NCBI RefSeq assembly: GCF_000196795.1
Contig: NC_014259.1
Span: 620,001-684,000, forward strand
Direction: 5' to 3'
From: Acinetobacter oleivorans DR1
Lineage (GTDB): Bacteria > Pseudomonadota > Gammaproteobacteria > Pseudomonadales > Moraxellaceae
DNA: 64,000 nucleotides
Position 1 is the stretch's first letter. The number at the start of each line of letters is the position of its first letter. The translations under genes were made by a program, and so were the position numbers. This document shows, one piece after another, positions 8,950 through 16,801 of the stretch. The notes beneath the pieces were generated by a model. The model searched no databases, was not told where the DNA came from, and saw only the letters and a program-made list of their open reading frames with translations.

Positions 8950-9204
8950 TTACTGAGTTGAGTGCTTATGTTCTTGCATATCCATTTTAGGCATATCGTC
9001 ATGTTGAGCGTGTTGCTCTGTAGAGTGTTCAGCTTTTTGCTGCATTTGCTCTTGTTGTGCTTTGCGCTGTGCTCCTGGCATGTAGTCAGGTTCATTACTC
9101 ATTGCTAAATAGAAAAAGCCAAGGAAAATCGCACTTAAAACACCAACGATCAGAACAAATTTCCAGCCTAGAACTGCTGACTCGGAAGAATTTTTATCGG
9201 ACAT
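8950..9204 (-). CDS. Small single-span membrane protein with His/Met/Gln-rich tail
   Basis: 84 residues. A short polar N-terminus is followed by one hydrophobic segment at about 14-36 and a C-terminal tail of about 48 residues dominated by Gln, Glu, His, Met, Lys and Asp (DDMPKMDMQEHKHSTQ). I do not recognise a family. With the tail outside, as the arrangement suggests, the His and Met residues could bind a soft metal such as copper, but that is inference from composition. A ribosome site (AGGA-like, ATCCTTAT on the + strand) precedes the ATG. Its stop lies 15 nt before the patatin start. Confidence 0.72.
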   Translation of the reverse strand: MSDKNSSESAVLGWKFVLIVGVLSAIFLGFFYLAMSNEPDYMPGAQRKAQQEQMQQKAEHSTEQHAQHDDMPKMDMQEHKHSTQ

Positions 9205-9295
9205 AAGGATTTCTCGAATGTGCTATAGAAGCACAAAAATGAAGTCTATTTATAGCATATTTAGGTGTGAGGCTGAAATCTTAAAGGTCATAAAG

Positions 9296-9329
9296 AAAAA
9301 CCCATATAAATAAAATATATTTATATGGG
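9296..9329 (-). terminator. Intrinsic terminator of the fad-like operon
   Basis: 12-bp stem CCCATATAAATA/TATTTATATGGG (9301-9312 with 9318-9329). On the minus strand it is followed by TTTTTC. It lies 40 nt beyond the stop at 9369. Confidence 0.8.
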
Positions 9330-9368
9330 CAAGGTTTATGCAGTTTTTAAATATTTAATAAGTCTAAG

Positions 9369-11504
9369 TTATTGAATATTTTGTTTCTGCTCAGCTTTGG
9401 TTTTTAGCAGTGCAGGCGGTGTGAAGCGTTCACCATATTTAGCAGCTAACTCTTCAGCTCGTTTTTGTGCTTTATCAGTGCCGTATTGATTTAGGAATTG
9501 AATTGCTCCTCCCGTCCAAGGTGCATAACCAATCCCAAAGATAGAACCGACATTGGCATCAATTACAGACTCTAATACGCCTTCTTCATAACAACGTAAG
9601 GTATCTAGTGCCTGTACAAACAGAATGCGATCAATCATGTCTTGTTCAGAAATATCATGATCTTTTTGCCAGCGGTTCAAGCCTTCCCAAAGGTGCTTTT
9701 TACCATTTTCCGGATAGTCATAGAAACCAGCTCCAGCAGCTTTGCCTTTACGGTTTAACTCATGAATCATGGTGTGAACCACTTCATCTACAGAAGTCTT
9801 AGGTAAATCTTTTCCTTCAGCTTGCAGGGCTTTACGTGCTTCACTAGCAACATGTTCAGTTAAGGTTAAAGACACTTCATCTTGAATAGCGAGTGGGCCA
9901 ACTGGCATACCAGCTTTCAGTGCTGCCATTTCAATACGTGCTGGGTGAACACCCTCTGCAAGCAAACGCATACCTTCTTGAATGAACGTACCAAATACAC
10001 GACTCGTAAAGAAACCACGGCTATCATTGACAACAATCGGTGTTTTTCCAATTTGTTGTACAAAGTCGTAGGCTTTAGCAAGAGTCTCTGCGGAGGTGTT
10101 TTTACCTTTAATAATCTCAACCAACTGCATTTTGTCGACAGGGCTAAAGAAGTGCAGACCGATAAAAGCTTTATCATCCTTACTTGCTTGAGCTAAACCT
10201 GTAATTGGCAGGGTTGAGGTGTTGGATGCCATTACGCCATTAGGCGCTAAATATTGTTCAGCTTCTTGAGTGACTTTGGCTTTGAGTTCTTGATTTTCAA
10301 ATACCGCTTCAATAATTAAGTCACAGCCTTGAAGATCTTGAGCTGATGCTGTAGCCGTAATGAGCGATAAAACCTGATCACGTTTTTCTGCAGTCATACG
10401 GCCTTGTGAAACACGTTTATCAAGAAGCTTTTGTGAATATGCTTTGCCTTTCTCCGCATTTTCAACAGATACATCTTTAAGGACAACTGGAATACCTTTA
10501 ATGGCTGTTGAATAAGCAATGCCCGCACCCATCATGCCCGCACCCAACACACCAACTTTAGTGGCTTGCCATTTTGTAACGTCGGCAGGGCGGCTCGCAC
10601 CAGACTTAATTGCATTTAGACCATGCCAGAAAGTGCCGATCATATTTTTAGAAATTTGGCCTGTTGTAAGCTGAGTAAAGTAGCGAGACTCAATACGCAG
10701 TGCAGTATCGACATCAACTTGAGCGCCTTCAACTGCGGCAGCCATAATCGCTTCAGGGGCAGGATAACAACCTTTGGTTTTGTCTCTTAACATGGCTGGG
10801 GCAATTGCAAGAACTTGTGCAACTGCTGGCGTTTTTGGATCACCACCCGGGATTTTATAACCCTTCACATCAAAAGGCTGTTGATATTTTGGATTCGCTT
10901 TTACCCAAGCAATTGCTTTATCTAAAAGCTCTTGTTCATTTTCAGCTGTGTCATGAATTAAGCCTAAAGATTTTGCTTTATCGACACCGAACTGTTTGCC
11001 TTCCATTAAAAATGGAAACGCGTTTTGTAAGCCAAGTAGGCGTACCATGCGGACAATACCACCGCCACCCGGTAACAGGCCTAAAGTGACTTCAGGTAGG
11101 CCGAACTTACTTTTTGGGTCATTGATTGCGATACGGTGATGGCAACTTAATGCGATTTCCCAACCACCGCCAAGTGCAGTGCCATTTAATGCTGCAACGA
11201 CTGGAATGCCTAGCGTTTCAATTGTGCGTAAATGACCTTTTAACTTTTCAACCATATTGAAAAAGTCTGTTGCATGTTCAGGCTGAACTTGAATCAGCTC
11301 ATCTAGGTCACCGCCTGCAAAGAAAGTTTTTTTAGCTGAGCGGAAAATAACACCTGAAAGTTCTGTTTCTGCTTTAAGTTTCTGAGTTGCCTCATCGAGC
11401 GAGTCACGGAACTCGGCATTCATGGTATTCGCAGATTGACCTGTTGAATCAAGCGTTAAAATGACAATATTGTCGGCATTTTTTTCGTATTGAATTGCAC
11501 TCAT
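9369..11504 (-). CDS. Bifunctional enoyl-CoA hydratase / 3-hydroxyacyl-CoA dehydrogenase
   Basis: 711 residues, the usual length for the FadB/FadJ alpha subunit of fatty acid beta-oxidation. The N-terminal crotonase domain has the oxyanion segments FFAGGDLDEL and GTALGGGWEIALSCHHRIA plus the second acidic site GLPEVTLGLLPGGGG, so both catalytic glutamates are present. The dehydrogenase half begins with the NAD site GVLGAGMMGAGIAY (GxGxxG at 321-326) and continues with GLHFFSPVDKMQLVEII. It hydrates enoyl-CoA and oxidises 3-hydroxyacyl-CoA in the cytoplasm. The thiolase gene ends 18 nt upstream, so the pair is an operon. The N-terminus differs from the FadB I remember for Acinetobacter, so this may be a second beta-oxidation complex; I therefore give no symbol. 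Confidence 0.93.
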   Translation of the reverse strand: MSAIQYEKNADNIVILTLDSTGQSANTMNAEFRDSLDEATQKLKAETELSGVIFRSAKKTFFAGGDLDELIQVQPEHATDFFNMVEKLKGHLRTIETLGIPVVAALNGTALGGGWEIALSCHHRIAINDPKSKFGLPEVTLGLLPGGGGIVRMVRLLGLQNAFPFLMEGKQFGVDKAKSLGLIHDTAENEQELLDKAIAWVKANPKYQQPFDVKGYKIPGGDPKTPAVAQVLAIAPAMLRDKTKGCYPAPEAIMAAAVEGAQVDVDTALRIESRYFTQLTTGQISKNMIGTFWHGLNAIKSGASRPADVTKWQATKVGVLGAGMMGAGIAYSTAIKGIPVVLKDVSVENAEKGKAYSQKLLDKRVSQGRMTAEKRDQVLSLITATASAQDLQGCDLIIEAVFENQELKAKVTQEAEQYLAPNGVMASNTSTLPITGLAQASKDDKAFIGLHFFSPVDKMQLVEIIKGKNTSAETLAKAYDFVQQIGKTPIVVNDSRGFFTSRVFGTFIQEGMRLLAEGVHPARIEMAALKAGMPVGPLAIQDEVSLTLTEHVASEARKALQAEGKDLPKTSVDEVVHTMIHELNRKGKAAGAGFYDYPENGKKHLWEGLNRWQKDHDISEQDMIDRILFVQALDTLRCYEEGVLESVIDANVGSIFGIGYAPWTGGAIQFLNQYGTDKAQKRAEELAAKYGERFTPPALLKTKAEQKQNIQ

Positions 11505-11522
11505 CTTTTATATCCCTAATTT

Positions 11523-12728
11523 TTATACGCGTTCAATAATGGTGGCAATACCCATCCCACCGCCAACACAGAGCGTCGCTAAACCGCGCTTTTTATCTTG
11601 TCGTTCAAGCTCATCAAGTAGTGTGCCTAAAATCATGGCACCTGTTGCTCCTAACGGATGGCCTAAAGCAATCGCACCGCCATTTACGTTGACTTTTTCA
11701 GCAGGGACGTTGAGCTCATTAATAAAACGCATTACAACTGCCGCGAATGCTTCATTGACTTCAAATAGGTCAATATCATCAATCGTGAGTCCTGCTTTTT
11801 CTAAAGCTTTACGTGCGGCTGGCGCAGGGCCAGTTAGCATGATGGTTGGGTCAGTACCGACTAATGCAGTCGCCAAAACTTTAGCGCGTGGTTTTAAATT
11901 TTGTTCTTTTACTGCTTTTTCAGAAGCCAATAAAACTACAGCTGCTCCATCGACAATGCCTGATGAGTTACCTGCGTGATGAACATGATTTATTTTTTGT
12001 GCTTCTGGATATCTTTGTAAAGCAACTGCATCAAAACCCATTTGCCCCATCATTTCAAAACTTGGGTTGAGCTTCGTTAGTCCTTCGAGTGTGGTATTGC
12101 CTTTAATAAACTCATCTTTATCTAAAATCACCACGCCTGCGTGATCTTTTACTGGTACGACAGAGTGATTGAAATAACCATTTGATTGAGCTGCTGCTGC
12201 TTTTTGTTGTGACTTCACAGCGAAATTATCAACATCTTCACGACTATAACCATCTAAGGTTGCAATGAGGTCAGCGCCGATGCCTTGTGGAACAAATGAT
12301 GATTTAAGGTTTGTTTCTGGGTCTAGCGCCCATGGTCCACCATCGGAACCCATTGGAATGCGTGACATTGATTCAACGCCACCAGCAACCACTAAATCCT
12401 CCCAACCAGAACGGACTTTCATGGCTGCCATGTTGACTGCTTCTAAGCCTGAAGCACAAAAACGATTGATTTGAACTCCAGCAACATCATCATTCCAGCC
12501 AGCTGCAATCGCTGCGGTTTTGGCAATGTCACCGCCTTGATCACCAATAGGAGTTACGCAGCCCAAAACAATGTCGTCGACTTTCGATGTATCGAGTTGA
12601 TGGCGCTGCTGTAATTCATTTAATAAAGTGGTGAGTAAGGTAATTGGTTTTACTTCATAAAGAGAGCCGTCTTTTTTTCCTTTTCCGCGTGGGGTGCGAA
12701 TGGCATCAATAATATAAGCCTCGCTCAT
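11523..12728 (-). CDS. Acetyl-CoA C-acyltransferase (thiolase), partner of the upstream-type FadB-like enzyme
   Basis: 401 residues with the thiolase catalytic set: nucleophile C91 in NRFCASGLEA, the histidine of GGAIALGHPLGATGA and the second cysteine in LCVGGGMG near the C-terminus. It cleaves 3-ketoacyl-CoA with CoA to acetyl-CoA and a shortened acyl-CoA. First gene of the two-gene operon, it precedes the hydratase/dehydrogenase by 18 nt. The order thiolase then multifunctional enzyme is the reverse of the classic fadBA order. Upstream, in the same orientation, lies an AraC-type regulator that ends in its own terminator, so this operon must have a promoter in 12729-12844. Confidence 0.93.
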   Translation of the reverse strand: MSEAYIIDAIRTPRGKGKKDGSLYEVKPITLLTTLLNELQQRHQLDTSKVDDIVLGCVTPIGDQGGDIAKTAAIAAGWNDDVAGVQINRFCASGLEAVNMAAMKVRSGWEDLVVAGGVESMSRIPMGSDGGPWALDPETNLKSSFVPQGIGADLIATLDGYSREDVDNFAVKSQQKAAAAQSNGYFNHSVVPVKDHAGVVILDKDEFIKGNTTLEGLTKLNPSFEMMGQMGFDAVALQRYPEAQKINHVHHAGNSSGIVDGAAVVLLASEKAVKEQNLKPRAKVLATALVGTDPTIMLTGPAPAARKALEKAGLTIDDIDLFEVNEAFAAVVMRFINELNVPAEKVNVNGGAIALGHPLGATGAMILGTLLDELERQDKKRGLATLCVGGGMGIATIIERV

Positions 12729-12844
12729 AACAGTTCCTTTTTTATTGCTTAAAATTTATTTGTGTTTTGAGTGTACTGGTTTTAATAGCGAGTGCAATGA
12801 CGATAAGCGCACCAGTCAGGTGATGATTTTTGCCAATAGAAATA

Positions 12845-12871
12845 CAAAAAAGCCCAAGTTGAACTTGGGCT
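12845..12871 (-). terminator. Intrinsic terminator of the AraC gene
   Basis: Stem AGCCCAAG/CTTGGGCT (12851-12871) followed on the minus strand by six T. It lies 29 nt past the AraC stop and separates this gene from the thiolase operon. Confidence 0.88.
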
Positions 12872-12899
12872 AAATGTGAAACTTAAATAGATTAAAGAA

Positions 12900-13910
12900 T
12901 TAGTGATAACCGTGTAGCTGGCGATATAGGCCAGGGGTTACACCCGTCCATTTTTTAAATGCGCGGTGGAACGTACTCGTTTCACTAAAACCAACTTGTT
13001 GAGCAACATCTTCAAGTGTTAATTCAGGATTGAGTAACAAGTGAATTGCAGCATCTCGACGTAAGGCATCTTTTACGCCTTGATAGCTTTTACCTTCGGC
13101 AGCCAAGCGACGACGTAAGGTTTGAGGAGATAAATACAACATTGATGCAACGTCATTAAGCGTTGGCATTTCTTCACCAATCTGGCTTTTTAGCACTTCA
13201 CGAATACGAGAAGTTAGCGAGTTGGTATTTTTGAATTTTACTAAAAGTTGAGCAGGGGCTGCTTTTAAGAATTCTTCTAGCGTTTTTTCATCTTGACGGA
13301 TTGGCAAATCAAGATAATCAGCCGCAAAAGTTATTTCAGTACGTGGTGCATCAAACTGCATGACTGGTGCAAAAAATAATGCATCATATTCATCTGCATG
13401 TGCAGGACGTGGGTAGCTAAAATGAACACGCTCTAATGGCAAACGGCGTTCAATGAGCCATGATGCTAGACCATGCCAAATCATAAGCATACTTTCGGTA
13501 ATGAAGTGATCTGGATCTAAAGTTTTTGGGATGAGTGGGACTAGACGTGCTTCATGCTTGTCACGCTCTAGGCTGACAGACCATTCATCGCCAAATAATT
13601 TGTAAAATTGAGATGACAGTTCAAGGGCTTGGCCCAATGTTTTTGCGTGAATAATCAACTGACACATAATGGCAAAAGTGCCCAGACGACGTGGTTGTAC
13701 GTCAAATCCAACGTGTTCATCCTGTGTGACCATCCACAACATTTTTATAAAACGAGTGTATTGTTCTGGTGAGATTCGAGCTTTAGGTTGACGTAATAAT
13801 TCCGCTTCAATGCCCACATGTGAAAGGAGCATTTCAACATCCATGCCAAGGCGCTTTACGCCTGTCAAAGCCGCATTCACGAAGTGGATGCTAATCGTAT
13901 CGCGACTCAT
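12900..13910 (-). CDS. AraC family transcriptional regulator (Arabinose_bd / OruR-like type)
   Basis: 336 residues. The first ~190 resemble the PF12625-type effector domain (VNAALTGVKRLGMDVEMLL, then GTFAIMCQLIIHAKTLGQALELSSQFYKLF). The C-terminus is a double helix-turn-helix of the AraC/XylS type, LNDVASMLYLSPQTLRRRL and then LEDVAQQVGFSETSTFHRAFKKWTGVTPGLYR. The start at ATG 13910 has GAAGGA at a good distance; an upstream extension of 49 residues in the same frame has no support. Regulators of this group often control nearby catabolic operons. The FadB/thiolase operon downstream and the divergent CoA-transferase gene are natural candidate targets, which is inference. Confidence 0.92.
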   Translation of the reverse strand: MSRDTISIHFVNAALTGVKRLGMDVEMLLSHVGIEAELLRQPKARISPEQYTRFIKMLWMVTQDEHVGFDVQPRRLGTFAIMCQLIIHAKTLGQALELSSQFYKLFGDEWSVSLERDKHEARLVPLIPKTLDPDHFITESMLMIWHGLASWLIERRLPLERVHFSYPRPAHADEYDALFFAPVMQFDAPRTEITFAADYLDLPIRQDEKTLEEFLKAAPAQLLVKFKNTNSLTSRIREVLKSQIGEEMPTLNDVASMLYLSPQTLRRRLAAEGKSYQGVKDALRRDAAIHLLLNPELTLEDVAQQVGFSETSTFHRAFKKWTGVTPGLYRQLHGYH

Positions 13911-14120
13911 ATTGAATCCTTCAGTCTCTTTGATGTTCACTTTAAATTGACCTAAATGACCGTCTAAAAAAATAAATTGGCGATTTACAACAGAGTAAAA
14001 GCACTTTTTACATGTTAAATTGCCGAAATGATCAAGGTAAATGGCTGAACATGACATTGTTTTAGAATATTTGCTTAACTAATATAAAAGAAAATATGAA
14101 TAATAGTGGTTAAAAAAACG

Positions 14121-15239
14121 ATGACGACAGCATTAAATGGACTTAAAGTTCTCGATTTCTCGACACTCTTACCCGGACCTTTTGCCACAATGTATTTAGC
14201 CGATATGGGCGCAGAAGTCATCCATATCGAATCTCCATCGCGTCCAGATTTAATTCGGATCATGCCGCCCTACGCAAATGGGCAAGCAACGGCACATAGT
14301 TATTTAAACCGAAATAAACAGTCAATTGTTCTTGATTTAAAAGATCCGGCAAGTATTGAATTAATTAAAGCCAAAATTTCCGAGTTTGATATTGTCATAG
14401 AGCAGTTTCGACCTGATGTCATGCGCCGTCTAGGATTAGATTACTCAACACTTGCCGAAATTAATCCGCGCTTAATCTACTGCTCAATTACAGGTTATGG
14501 ACAAACAGGAAGCTATAAAGATAGAGCAGGTCATGACATTAACTATTTAGCTTTAGCCGGTATTGCTGGGTATAGTGGCCGACAAGACAGCGGTCCGCCA
14601 CCACTCGGTATTCAAGTTGCAGATATTGCAGGTGGTTCACTTCATGCAGTGATTGCTATTTTAGCGGCGGTGGTTGAACGCGGGCGTAGTGGTATGGGGC
14701 AATATATTGATATTTCCATGACCGATTGTGTTGCTAGCTTAAATAGTATGGCTGCATCAGCCACACTTGCTGCACAAGTCGAACAGGCTCCAGAGCATGG
14801 AATGCTCAATGGTGGTATTTTCTATGACTACTATATGACCCAAGATGGTCGTTATCTTTCAATTGGTAGTCTTGAACCACAATTTATGTCAGGTTTATCC
14901 ATAGCGCTTGATCTGCCCCTATTATTACAAAAGGGCGCTTCATTAGATACCGAAGATCGGAAAGAAGTTAAACAAGCCATTCAAGAAAAAATTAAAAGCA
15001 AAACATTTAAAGAGTGGCATGAAATTTTTGCAAACATTGATGTGTGTGTAGAACCTGTTTTAAGTCTCACGGAGTCATTAAACTCGCCCTTAGCACAACA
15101 ACGTGGATGGATTGTGGATGTTCCTTTGCAGAATAATACAGCAGATACAGAACCACAGTTGGCTTGTCCAATTAAGTTTTCAAGATCAAAAATGAGATAT
15201 TCCTTTATAGGTCAAAAACTTGGTGAAGGACAATGGTAA
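14121..15239 (+). CDS. CaiB/BaiF family CoA transferase (alpha-methylacyl-CoA racemase-like)
   Basis: 372 residues from the ATG at 14121; a GTG at 14106 is an alternative and neither has a strong ribosome site. The N-terminus LNGLKVLDFSTLLPGPFATMYLADMGAEVIHIE and the following RNKQSIVLDLKDP are hallmarks of type III CoA transferases. The aspartate of YSGRQDSGPPPLGIQVADIAGG lies at the expected position of the catalytic carboxylate. GHDINYLALAG favours the racemase (AMACR) branch, which epimerises 2-methylacyl-CoAs before beta-oxidation. The protein is divergent from the AraC gene, with 210 bp between the starts. Together with the FadB-thiolase pair this suggests degradation of a branched or unusual acyl chain. 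Confidence 0.88.
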   Translation: MTTALNGLKVLDFSTLLPGPFATMYLADMGAEVIHIESPSRPDLIRIMPPYANGQATAHSYLNRNKQSIVLDLKDPASIELIKAKISEFDIVIEQFRPDVMRRLGLDYSTLAEINPRLIYCSITGYGQTGSYKDRAGHDINYLALAGIAGYSGRQDSGPPPLGIQVADIAGGSLHAVIAILAAVVERGRSGMGQYIDISMTDCVASLNSMAASATLAAQVEQAPEHGMLNGGIFYDYYMTQDGRYLSIGSLEPQFMSGLSIALDLPLLLQKGASLDTEDRKEVKQAIQEKIKSKTFKEWHEIFANIDVCVEPVLSLTESLNSPLAQQRGWIVDVPLQNNTADTEPQLACPIKFSRSKMRYSFIGQKLGEGQW

Positions 15240-15287
15240 AGAGGTGAGGCCATTTCTTAGACACTGTGTATTAAGATTATTATTAGA

Positions 15288-15303
15288 TTAATCAATTGAT
15301 TAA
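15288..15303. promoter_or_regulatory. Perfect 16-bp palindrome upstream of the oprB promoter
   Basis: TTAATCAATTGATTAA, centred about 24 bp upstream of the probable -35 box. Such a position suits an activator or repressor dimer. No regulator is identifiable. Confidence 0.45.
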
Positions 15304-15319
15304 CATTTTGAATAATTTC

Positions 15320-15349
15320 TTTACATAAAATTAGCGTACCCTTTATAAA
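15320..15349 (+). promoter_or_regulatory. Probable oprB promoter
   Basis: TTTACA at 15320-15325, an 18-bp spacer and TATAAA at 15344-15349, placing the start site near 15356 and leaving a very short 5' UTR before the ATG at 15374. Confidence 0.5.
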
Positions 15350-15373
15350 CAAAGACATAAAAGGTATGTAAAC

Positions 15374-16627
15374 ATGAAAACACATAAATCCTTGATGGCT
15401 TCCTGTTTATCCGTTTTATCAATTACTCTTTTCATACAGCACGCACAAGCTGCTGCTGCATTCGACCCAAATAGTCCGTGGATGTTGGGTGATTGGAACG
15501 GTCAACGCACCGCGTTACAAGCACAAGGTTATGATTTTTCTTTTGGATATACCGGCGAATACGCCGGTATTTTAGATTCAAAAAATACATCAACGCATGG
15601 TAGTGCTTATACGGGGCAACTTGCTTTAGGAACTCATTTTGATTTAAATAAAATTTTAGGGTGGCAAGATACTGAAGCTCAAATCACATTAACTTATCGT
15701 GATGGGCAATCGCTTTCTGAACATTCACCAGCTTTGGCGGGGCACTTAAGCTCGGTACAAGAAGTGTGGGGGCGTGAGCAAACTTGGCGTTTAACTGATT
15801 TGTGGATCAAGAAAAAATTTCTTGACCAGAAGTTAGACGTTAAAGTGGGTCGTTTTGGTGAAGGTGAAGACTTTAATAGTTTTGACTGTGATTTCCAGAA
15901 CTTGGCGCTTTGTGGTTCGCAAGTGGGTAACTGGGTTGGTGATCAGTGGTATAACTGGCCTGTCAGCCAATGGGCAATGCGTGTTAAATATAACTTGCAA
16001 CCCGATTTATATACCCAAGTTGGTGTCTATGAATATAACCCAGAAAATTTGGACCGAGGCAAAGGTTTTAACCTAAGTACTGATGGTTCACATGGGGCAA
16101 TTATTCCTGCTGAAGTGGTTTGGTCACCTAAATTAGGTGCTCAAAGTATGGCTGGTGAATACCGTTTAGGGTATTACTACAGCACTGCTGATGCCGAAGA
16201 AATTACAAATAAGGCTCAAACATCTCATAAGCAAGGTGTGTGGGTAACTGCAAAACAAAAATTATTCCAGCCAGCTGATCAAACAGATCGTGGTTTGACT
16301 GGGTTTGTGAACCTGACGTTCCATGATTCTGATACCAACAAAATTGATAACATGCAAAATGTAGGCTTAGTCTATAAAGGTTTGCTCAATCAACGTCCTC
16401 AAGATGAATTGGCACTCGGTGTTGCGCGTATCCATATCAACGATGATTGGAACGATGTCCAAAATAAAGAATACGACACTGAATACAATACCGAGCTTTA
16501 CTACGGTATTCATGCGACAAACTGGCTAACTATCCGTCCAAATGTGCAATATGTTCGTCATGTTGGTGCATTAAAAAATGGTGATAACACTTGGGTAGGC
16601 GGTATTAAATTCTCAACTGCATTCTAA
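15374..16627 (+). CDS. oprB: OprB family carbohydrate-selective porin
   Basis: 417 residues. The signal peptide has the core SLMASCLSVLSITLFIQHAQA, cleaved at about residue 26. WMLGDWNGQRTALQAQGYDFSFGYTGEYAG right after it is the canonical start of OprB barrels. The rest alternates aromatic beta strands and ends with GGIKFSTAF, whose terminal Phe is the outer-membrane assembly signal. OprB porins pass glucose and other sugars through the outer membrane. The gene lies directly upstream of the periplasmic-facing glucose dehydrogenase gene, which fits delivery of aldoses to that enzyme. A palindrome and promoter lie just upstream. Confidence 0.92.
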   Translation: MKTHKSLMASCLSVLSITLFIQHAQAAAAFDPNSPWMLGDWNGQRTALQAQGYDFSFGYTGEYAGILDSKNTSTHGSAYTGQLALGTHFDLNKILGWQDTEAQITLTYRDGQSLSEHSPALAGHLSSVQEVWGREQTWRLTDLWIKKKFLDQKLDVKVGRFGEGEDFNSFDCDFQNLALCGSQVGNWVGDQWYNWPVSQWAMRVKYNLQPDLYTQVGVYEYNPENLDRGKGFNLSTDGSHGAIIPAEVVWSPKLGAQSMAGEYRLGYYYSTADAEEITNKAQTSHKQGVWVTAKQKLFQPADQTDRGLTGFVNLTFHDSDTNKIDNMQNVGLVYKGLLNQRPQDELALGVARIHINDDWNDVQNKEYDTEYNTELYYGIHATNWLTIRPNVQYVRHVGALKNGDNTWVGGIKFSTAF

Positions 16628-16641
16628 GCGTAATTACTCTG

Positions 16642-16699
16642 AAAAACGGATTGTCGAGGGCTAAATCATTGATTGAATAATCCTGACCTTCCGTTTTTT
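16642..16699 (+). terminator. Possible weak terminator after oprB
   Basis: AAAAACGGA (16642-16650) can pair with TCCGTTTTT (16690-16698), ending in T. The intervening loop is 39 nt, so this may only attenuate transcription into gcd. Confidence 0.35.
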
Positions 16700-16730
16700 C
16701 TTTATGCCTGAGTTTTGTTTTAGATGTATC

Positions 16731-16765
16731 GATAGGCCGATTTTTGATGAAAAGCTTGGCCTATC
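16731..16765 (+). promoter_or_regulatory. Hairpin in the gcd leader
   Basis: GATAGGCC (16731-16738) and GGCCTATC (16758-16765) form an 8-bp stem with a 19-nt loop, 36 nt before the gcd ATG and just ahead of its ribosome site. It could affect translation or mRNA stability. Confidence 0.4.
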
Positions 16766-16801
16766 TTTCCGATAAAAATGATGATTGATAAGAGGTGGTT
16801 T

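Noticed and set aside
11539..11979. 146-residue plus-strand ORF
   Set aside because: It is the antisense shadow of the thiolase gene, Ser/Ala/Pro-rich, without a ribosome site.
12900..14057. 385-residue version of the AraC protein
   Set aside because: The added 49 residues are Cys/Phe-rich noise, while the ATG at 13910 has a strong ribosome site.
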